In this document: positions 58,975 to 64,000 of the stretch, in pieces
Layout: the number at the start of each line of letters is the position of its first letter
How positions within the stretch are numbered: the first letter of the stretch is position 1
Assembly (NCBI RefSeq): GCF_003610195.1
Contig: NZ_RAPO01000003.1
Location: forward strand, 744,001-808,000
Direction: 5' to 3'
DNA from: Halopiger aswanensis
GTDB lineage: Archaea; Halobacteriota; Halobacteria; Halobacteriales; Natrialbaceae
Length of the DNA: 64,000 nt
Notes under the pieces: generated by a model
Told to the model about the DNA's origin: nothing
What the model saw: only the letters and a program-made list of their open reading frames with translations
The model's database searches: none
Translations under genes and position numbers: made by a program

Positions 58975-59922
58975 ATGAGCAGCGCTCGAAAGCCCGACTG
59001 GTTGAAGATGCGGCCGCCGTCGGGCCGGGAGTTTACCGACATCCGGGAGACGCTGCGCGACCGAAACCTCCACACCGTCTGCGAGGAGGCGAACTGTCCC
59101 AACCTCGGCGAGTGCTGGTCGGGCGGTGCAGGAACGGGCGACGGCGAGGGCGGCACCGCGACGTTCATGCTGATGGGCGATCGCTGCTCTCGAGCCTGCA
59201 ACTTCTGCGACGTCGAGACCGGCGGGATGGAGCCGCTCGATCCCGACGAACCCGAAAACGTCGCCGAGGCGGTCGCCGAAATCGGACTGGATTACGTCGT
59301 GCTCACCTCCGTCGACCGGGACGACCTGCCGGATCAGGGCGCGGGCCACTTCGCCGAGACGATCCGCGAGATCAAGGCCCGCCATCCCGGCATCCTCGTC
59401 GAAGTCCTCATCCCCGACTTTCAGGGCGAACAGCGGCTCGTCCGAAAGATCATCGACGCCGAGCCGGACGTCATCGCGCACAACGTCGAGACCGTCGAGC
59501 GCCTGCAGTACCCCGTTCGCGATCGCCGGGCCGGCTACGAACAGTCGCTGTCGGTGCTCGAGCAAGTCGATCGCGAATCCGACATCTACACGAAGACGTC
59601 GATCATGCTCGGCCACGGCGAGTACGACCACGAGGTCTACCGGACGCTCGCGGACTGCCGGGAACGGGGCGTCGATATCGTCACGCTCGGGCAGTACCTC
59701 CGGCCCTCGCGGAACCACCTCGAGGTGAAACGCTACGACCATCCGGACAAGTACGAGACCTGGCGCCGCGTCGCCGAGGAGGAACTGGGCTTCCTCTACT
59801 GTGCCAGCGGCCCGATGGTCCGCTCGTCCTACAAGGCAGGTGAGCTATTCGTCGACGCCGTTCTCCGCGAGGGCAAGAGCGTCGAAGACGCTCGCGAAGC
59901 AGCGCGACCGACGCAGGACTGA
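58975..59922 (+). CDS. lipA: Lipoyl synthase
   Basis: A 315-aa radical SAM enzyme that inserts two sulfurs into octanoyl groups on lipoyl domains. The auxiliary cluster Cys are 36, 41 and 47 (CEEANCPNLGEC), the radical SAM cluster Cys 71, 75 and 78 (CSRACNFC), and the RSSY motif is near the C-terminus (VRSSYKAGE). It supplies the cofactor used by the E2 protein encoded from 62612. It is divergent from the MATE gene with a 112-nt space. Confidence 0.97.
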   Translation: MSSARKPDWLKMRPPSGREFTDIRETLRDRNLHTVCEEANCPNLGECWSGGAGTGDGEGGTATFMLMGDRCSRACNFCDVETGGMEPLDPDEPENVAEAVAEIGLDYVVLTSVDRDDLPDQGAGHFAETIREIKARHPGILVEVLIPDFQGEQRLVRKIIDAEPDVIAHNVETVERLQYPVRDRRAGYEQSLSVLEQVDRESDIYTKTSIMLGHGEYDHEVYRTLADCRERGVDIVTLGQYLRPSRNHLEVKRYDHPDKYETWRRVAEEELGFLYCASGPMVRSSYKAGELFVDAVLREGKSVEDAREAARPTQD

Positions 59923-59928
59923 ACGGTC

Positions 59929-60204
59929 TCACCGCTCGGTCGCCGCTTGAACGGCTGATTCGAACTCGGCGGGAACGGCGATTCGGTCGTCGTCCGTGTC
60001 GATCGTCATCGTCTGCGGGTCGATCGGGTACGTCTTCGAGACGAACGGCGGGACGAAACTGAGCCCCGGCTCGAGGACGGCTTCCATCTCGCCGAACACG
60101 AGGAGCGCTTTCAGTTCGCCTTCCTCGACCGTTTGCAGGCCGTCGTACACCGCTCCCGCGATCGTCAGAAGGAGCACACCGCTGATGGCGAGTATCGCTA
60201 CCAT
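59929..60204 (-). CDS. Mini SPFH/band-7-like protein (91 aa)
   Basis: One TM helix (MVAILAISGVLLLTIAGAV) followed by the start of an SPFH domain: EEGELKALLVFGEMEAVLEPGLSFVPPFVSKTYPIDPQTMTIDTDDDR. Full stomatin or prohibitin relatives continue for 150 or more residues; this one stops after about 65 residues of the domain. A TTTATAAT box 26 nt before ATG 60204 supports a functional leaderless gene, so it may be a genuine short family or a truncated copy. It converges on lipA. Confidence 0.7.
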   Translation of the reverse strand: MVAILAISGVLLLTIAGAVYDGLQTVEEGELKALLVFGEMEAVLEPGLSFVPPFVSKTYPIDPQTMTIDTDDDRIAVPAEFESAVQAATER

Positions 60205-60226
60205 GTTTTCCGCATGAAACAATCGG

Positions 60227-60234
60227 ATTATAAA
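60227..60234 (-). promoter_or_regulatory. TATA box of the mini SPFH gene
   Basis: TTTATAAT on the minus strand centred 26 nt upstream of ATG 60204, the expected position for a leaderless haloarchaeal mRNA. The remaining 60235-60471 holds no gene; it contains a CTTTATCC element (about 60422-60429) for the E1alpha gene. Confidence 0.6.
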
Positions 60235-60471
60235 CGTACTGGCGGCCTTCGCACTGACTCTCGCAGTGACGAGTACGACACAGCCGATAGCGACGTCGCG
60301 ATCGGTGCCCGGACGAGAGTGTTGGTTTTTGACCATTGACGGGCGGATGTTGACGAATATGCTCGGTATGCGACGACGGACTGGCAAGAATCTCACCGAA
60401 AGTAAGCTATTTTGGGAAACTCCTTTATCCCGAGCGATAGTTCGTTACGGTATGCACAGGTGGGTTCACCC

Positions 60472-61581
60472 GTGAGTACGATCCAACGCGACGCCCGCGA
60501 TCGAGTACAGGTACTCGACGAGGACGGGCGGGTCCGCGAGGGTGCTGAAGTCCCCGAGCTCGCCGACGACGAACTCCTCGAGATGTACGAGCAGATGCGG
60601 CTGGCTCGTCACTTCGACGAGCGGGCGGTGAGCCTGCAGCGACAGGGACGGATGGGCACCTATCCTCCGCTGTCGGGACAGGAAGCCGCACAGGTTGGCA
60701 GCGCCCACGCCTTAGACGAGGACGACTGGGTCTTCCCCAGCTACCGGGAGCACGCCGTCGGCCTCGTTCGGGGCCTCTCGCTCGAGCGGACCCTCCTCTA
60801 CTGGATGGGCCACGAGCAGGGCAACTACGTTCCGGAGGACGTCAACATGTTCTCGGTCGCCGTGCCGATCGCGACCCAGATTCCTCACGCGACCGGCGCC
60901 GCGTGGGCCTCGAAGCTCAAGGACGAGGAGAAGACGTTCATCTGTTACTTCGGCGACGGCGCGACCTCCGAGGGCGACTTCCACGAGGGACTGAACTTCG
61001 CCGGCGTCTTCGACACGCCGAACGTCTTCTTCTGTAACAACAACCAGTGGGCGATCTCGGTGCCGCGGGAGCGCCAGACCGCAAGCGCTACCTTAGCGCA
61101 GAAGGCGACGGCCTACGGCTTCGAGGGGGTGCAGGTCGACGGCATGGACCCGCTCGCGGTCTACAAGGTCACTCGCGACGCCGTCGAGAAGACGAAGGAT
61201 CCCGACGAGGACGAACTGCGACCGACGCTCATCGAGGCCGTCCAGTACCGGTTCGGCGCCCACACCACCGCCGACGACCCCTCGGTCTACCGCGAGGACG
61301 ACGAAGTCGAGCGCTGGAAGCGAAAGGATCCGATCCCGCGCCTCGAGACGTTCCTCCGGAATAACGGACTGCTCGACGACGAACGCGTCGACGCGATCGA
61401 CGAGCGGATCCGCGAGGAGGTGGCCGACGCCATCGAGGGCGCGGAGTCGGTCGAGCGACCGGAGCCGGAGGAGATCTTCGCGCACGTCTACGAGGGGATG
61501 CCCAAGCGGCTGCAGCGGCAACTCGAGTACTTCGAATCGATCCGCGACCGACACGGCGACGACGCGCTGCTGGAGGGCTAA
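60472..61581 (+). CDS. 2-oxoacid (pyruvate-type) dehydrogenase E1 alpha subunit
   Basis: A 369-aa thiamine diphosphate enzyme subunit. The TPP/Mg motif runs from GDG (161-163) to NN (189-190) in [43 protein letters not shown]- and [19 protein letters not shown] segments are family typical. With E1beta it decarboxylates a 2-oxoacid and acylates the lipoyl group of E2. GTG start at 60472, with [18 protein letters not shown] as N-terminus. Six bases separate it from the E1beta gene. In haloarchaea the in vivo substrate of these complexes is not settled (pyruvate or branched-chain). Confidence 0.94.
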   Translation: MSTIQRDARDRVQVLDEDGRVREGAEVPELADDELLEMYEQMRLARHFDERAVSLQRQGRMGTYPPLSGQEAAQVGSAHALDEDDWVFPSYREHAVGLVRGLSLERTLLYWMGHEQGNYVPEDVNMFSVAVPIATQIPHATGAAWASKLKDEEKTFICYFGDGATSEGDFHEGLNFAGVFDTPNVFFCNNNQWAISVPRERQTASATLAQKATAYGFEGVQVDGMDPLAVYKVTRDAVEKTKDPDEDELRPTLIEAVQYRFGAHTTADDPSVYREDDEVERWKRKDPIPRLETFLRNNGLLDDERVDAIDERIREEVADAIEGAESVERPEPEEIFAHVYEGMPKRLQRQLEYFESIRDRHGDDALLEG

Positions 61582-61587
61582 CGTACT

Positions 61588-62610
61588 ATGGCGACACAAC
61601 CGGAATCAGACGCGGACGTACAGGCGACCGGCGAATCGGAAAACCTCACCCTGGTACAGGCGGTTCGGGACGGCCTCTACACTGAAATGGCCCGCGACGA
61701 GGACGTCGTCGTCATGGGCGAGGACGTCGGGAAGAACGGCGGCGTCTTCCGCGCGACGGAGGGGCTGTACGACGAGTTCGGCGAGAACCGGGTTATCGAC
61801 ACGCCGCTCGCGGAGTCGGGGATCATCGGTACCGCGATCGGCATGGCCACCTACGGGATGCGGCCGGTCCCCGAAATCCAGTTCATGGGCTTTATCTATC
61901 CGGGATTCGACCAGATCGTCTCCCACGCCGCGCGCCTGCGGACGCGCTCACGCGGGCGATACACGTGTCCGATGGTGGTCCGTGCCCCCTACGGCGGCGG
62001 TATCCGCGCGCCCGAACACCACTCCGAGTCGACCGAGGCGATGTTCGTCCACCAGCCCGGTCTGAAGGTCGCGATTCCCTCGACGCCCGCCGACGCGAAG
62101 GGGCTGCTGACGAGCGCGATCCGCTCGCCCGACCCGGTGATCTTCCTCGAGCCGAAGCTCATCTACCGGGCGTTCCGCGAAGAAGTCCCCACGGAGTCCT
62201 ACGAGGTCCCCCTCGGCGAGGCGGCCGTCCGCCGCGAGGGGTCGGACATATCCGTCTACACGTGGGGCGCGATGACCAGGCCGACGCTCGAGGCCGCCGA
62301 GAACCTCGCGGACGAGATCGACGTCGAAGTGGTCGACCTGCGGACCCTCTCGCCGCTGGACGAGGCGACCATCGTCGAGTCCTTCGAGAAGACCGGCCGC
62401 GCCGCGGTCGTCCACGAGGCGCCCAAGACGGGCGGGCTGGGCGCGGAACTCGTCGCCACCCTGCAGGAGGAAGCACTACTGTATCAGGAAGCGCCGGTGG
62501 AACGTATCACGGGCTTCGATACCCCGTTCCCGCTGTACGCCCTCGAGGACTACTACCTCCCGGAGGCGGCACGCATCGAGGACGGGATTCGGAACGCGGT
62601 GGAGTTCTAA
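61588..62610 (+). CDS. 2-oxoacid dehydrogenase E1 beta subunit
   Basis: A 340-aa transketolase-fold subunit: NLTLVQAVRDGLYTEMARDEDVVVMGEDVGKNGGVFRATEGL, then DTPLAESGIIGTAIGMATYGMRPVPEIQF with the TPP-contacting Glu, and a C-terminal domain VVDLRTLSPLDEATIVESFEKTGRAAVVHEAPKTGG. It forms the E1 heterotetramer with the alpha subunit. The acidic N-terminal extension is halophilic. One base separates its stop from the E2 ATG. Confidence 0.96.
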   Translation: MATQPESDADVQATGESENLTLVQAVRDGLYTEMARDEDVVVMGEDVGKNGGVFRATEGLYDEFGENRVIDTPLAESGIIGTAIGMATYGMRPVPEIQFMGFIYPGFDQIVSHAARLRTRSRGRYTCPMVVRAPYGGGIRAPEHHSESTEAMFVHQPGLKVAIPSTPADAKGLLTSAIRSPDPVIFLEPKLIYRAFREEVPTESYEVPLGEAAVRREGSDISVYTWGAMTRPTLEAAENLADEIDVEVVDLRTLSPLDEATIVESFEKTGRAAVVHEAPKTGGLGAELVATLQEEALLYQEAPVERITGFDTPFPLYALEDYYLPEAARIEDGIRNAVEF

Positions 62611-62611
62611 C

Positions 62612-64000
62612 ATGGTACGCGAATTCCAACTTCCGGACGTCGGCGAAGGAGTCGCGGAGGGCGAACTGGTCTCGTGGTTAGTCGAGGAAGGCGACGAGGT
62701 CAGCGAGGATCAGCCAGTTGCCGAAGTCGAGACGGACAAGGCGCTCGTCGAGGTTCCTGCGCCGGTCAACGGGACAGTCCGTGAGCTACACGTCGAGGCG
62801 GGCGAGGTCGTCGACGTCGGAACGGTGATCATCTCGTTCGACGTCGAGGGCGAAGTAGGCGAAGCAGCGGAGACCGAACCTGAGGCCGAACCCGCGGAAT
62901 CCGAGACGGCCGACGGTGCCGACACGACCGCATCCGGTGAAGCCGGCAGCCCCGGGGCTGAGCCCGCCGATATCGACGAGGCCGAGACGCCGGCCACGCC
63001 CGAGGACCGCATCTTCGCGCCGCCGCGAGTCCGCCGGCTGGCCCGGGAGGAGGGCATCGACCTCGCGCGACTCGAGGGGTCCGGCCCCGGCGGTCGGATC
63101 ACGACGGCCGACGTAGAGGCTGCCGTTCGCGGCGGGTCGCTCGAGGGCGCTGCCCAGGTCGAGTCGACGGAGGGAACGGCCGAAGCGGAGACGGACGATT
63201 CGACGAGTGCGACCGACGGTACCGCAACCGCAAGCGAATCCGTCGCGGCGGCTGCCGAAACGGAGACGCCCTCGAGTGCATCGACTCCCGAGACGCCGTC
63301 GACGGTCGAGTCGGCCGACCGCGACCGCACGCTCGCGGCGCCCGCAACCCGCCGGATCGCCCAGGAGGCGGGCGTCGACATCGACGCCGTCCCCGCGGTC
63401 GAGCAGCGGGACGGCGAGGCGTTCGTCACGCCAGAGGCCGTCCGGGAGTACGCCGAGGCACAGCAGCGAGCGCAGGAAGCAGCGGATCGCGAGGCGCTCG
63501 AGGCCGGTGGGACCGGCGAAACTGGCGGGACGAAAGGCACCCAGTTCGCCGAGGGCGAGCGCGAGCGCCGCGAGCCGTTCCGCGGCGTCCGCAAGCGCAT
63601 CGCCGAGGCGATGGTCGAGTCGAAGTACAGCGCGCCCCACGTCACCCACCACGACGAGGTCGACGTGACGGAACTCGTCGAGGCCCGCGAGGAACTCAAG
63701 CCCCGCGCCGAGGAGCGGGGCATCCGGCTGACCTACATGCCGTTCATCATGAAGGCGGTCGTCGCGGCCCTGCAGGAGTACCCCGAGATGAACGCGGTCA
63801 TCGACGAGGAGAACGACGAGATCGTCTACCGCGACTACTACAACATCGGCGTCGCGACGGCGACCGACGTCGGATTGATGGTTCCCGTCCTCGAGGACGC
63901 CGACGAGAAGGGCCTCTTACAGCTGTCCTCGGAGATGAACGAACTCGTGCAGAAGGCCCGCGAGCGGTCGATTAGCCCCGGCGAACTGCGGGGCTCGACG
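62612..64000 (+). CDS. 2-oxoacid dehydrogenase E2 (dihydrolipoamide acyltransferase), 3' truncated
   Basis: 463 codons are visible before the window ends. Lipoyl domain 1-80 with the lipoyl-lysine Lys43 (EVETDKALVEVPAPVNG). Acidic Ala/Glu linker. Peripheral subunit-binding domain about 133-171 (FAPPRVRRLAREEGIDLARLEGSGPGGRITTADVEAAV). A second, degenerate binding-domain-like unit about 240-282 (LAAPATRRIAQEAGVDIDAV ... FVTPEAVREYA). The catalytic domain starts near 320 (FRGVRKRIAEAMVESKYSAPHVTHHDEVDVTEL); its active-site HxxxD lies beyond the edge. The E3 gene would be expected next. Confidence 0.95.
   Translation, partial: MVREFQLPDVGEGVAEGELVSWLVEEGDEVSEDQPVAEVETDKALVEVPAPVNGTVRELHVEAGEVVDVGTVIISFDVEGEVGEAAETEPEAEPAESETADGADTTASGEAGSPGAEPADIDEAETPATPEDRIFAPPRVRRLAREEGIDLARLEGSGPGGRITTADVEAAVRGGSLEGAAQVESTEGTAEAETDDSTSATDGTATASESVAAAAETETPSSASTPETPSTVESADRDRTLAAPATRRIAQEAGVDIDAVPAVEQRDGEAFVTPEAVREYAEAQQRAQEAADREALEAGGTGETGGTKGTQFAEGERERREPFRGVRKRIAEAMVESKYSAPHVTHHDEVDVTELVEAREELKPRAEERGIRLTYMPFIMKAVVAALQEYPEMNAVIDEENDEIVYRDYYNIGVATATDVGLMVPVLEDADEKGLLQLSSEMNELVQKARERSISPGELRGST

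Noticed and set aside
1..64000. tRNA, rRNA, CRISPR arrays, prophage or integrase sites
   Set aside because: Looked for cloverleaf-like segments, regular repeat-spacer patterns and integrase or transposase motifs by eye; none were convincing. A covariance-model scan would be decisive for RNA genes.

Overview
The window is high-GC DNA from a halophilic archaeon. The predicted proteins are strongly acidic (Asp/Glu-rich), many promoters are TATA boxes 25-30 nt upstream of an ATG or GTG (leaderless mRNAs), strong GGAGG Shine-Dalgarno sites appear mainly at internal operon genes, and there are archaeal markers (MC1 chromatin protein, archaeal PheST, EndA, a tubulin/FtsZ-family protein, a Htr transducer). 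The gene set suggests a Natrialbales-type haloarchaeon, but that is inference. I see no tRNA, rRNA, CRISPR array, complete insertion sequence or prophage; it reads as ordinary chromosome.

Layout. 1-3.2 kb: the 3' part of an Fe-S/CCG-domain oxidoreductase, a shortened glutaredoxin-like protein and a Na+/Ca2+-exchanger-type carrier. 3.3-9.6 kb: leuS, a GIDE-like membrane protein, Hsp20, a Bcp peroxiredoxin, a CBS protein and pheA. 9.7-14.1 kb: a soluble histidine kinase, then a two-gene unit coding for a HtrII-like transducer and a sensory-rhodopsin-II-like seven-helix protein that has lost the retinal-binding lysine. 14.2-19.7 kb: a NarK-type transporter with a small upstream reading frame, MC1, a 65-aa protein and a Tat-exported M14 peptidase. 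19.7-26.4 kb: pheST behind a Phe-rich leader peptide and structured leader RNA, an unrecognised acidic protein and trpS. 26.5-34.1 kb: moxR, convergent with a four-gene membrane operon (multi-TM protein, DUF58 protein, two anchored proteins). 34.2-43.8 kb: a tubulin-like GTPase, endA, a NucS-like/zinc-finger protein, two HD phosphohydrolases, phnDCE, a P-loop kinase and a MazG protein. 43.9-51.4 kb: secreted and membrane proteins, small wHTH and paralogous membrane proteins, a molybdopterin oxidoreductase and a DJ-1 protein. 51.5-58.9 kb: a cold-shock protein, two methyltransferases, a HAD phosphatase, a Ski2/Hel308-type helicase, a PH-domain protein and a MATE exporter. 59-64 kb: lipA, a mini SPFH protein and the 2-oxoacid dehydrogenase genes E1alpha, E1beta and E2 (E2 runs off the window).

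The genes fit together in several places. LipA makes the lipoyl cofactor used by the E2 encoded 2.7 kb away. pheA (Phe synthesis) and pheST (Phe-tRNA charging) sit in the same window, and the leader peptide offers a way to sense Phe-tRNA charging. The transducer and opsin-like genes are translationally coupled exactly as in htrII-sopII, but the opsin cannot form a retinal Schiff base. That pair and the Phe-rich leader of pheST are the two most unusual systems here. All statements about homologues come from memory of the families; no database search was run.
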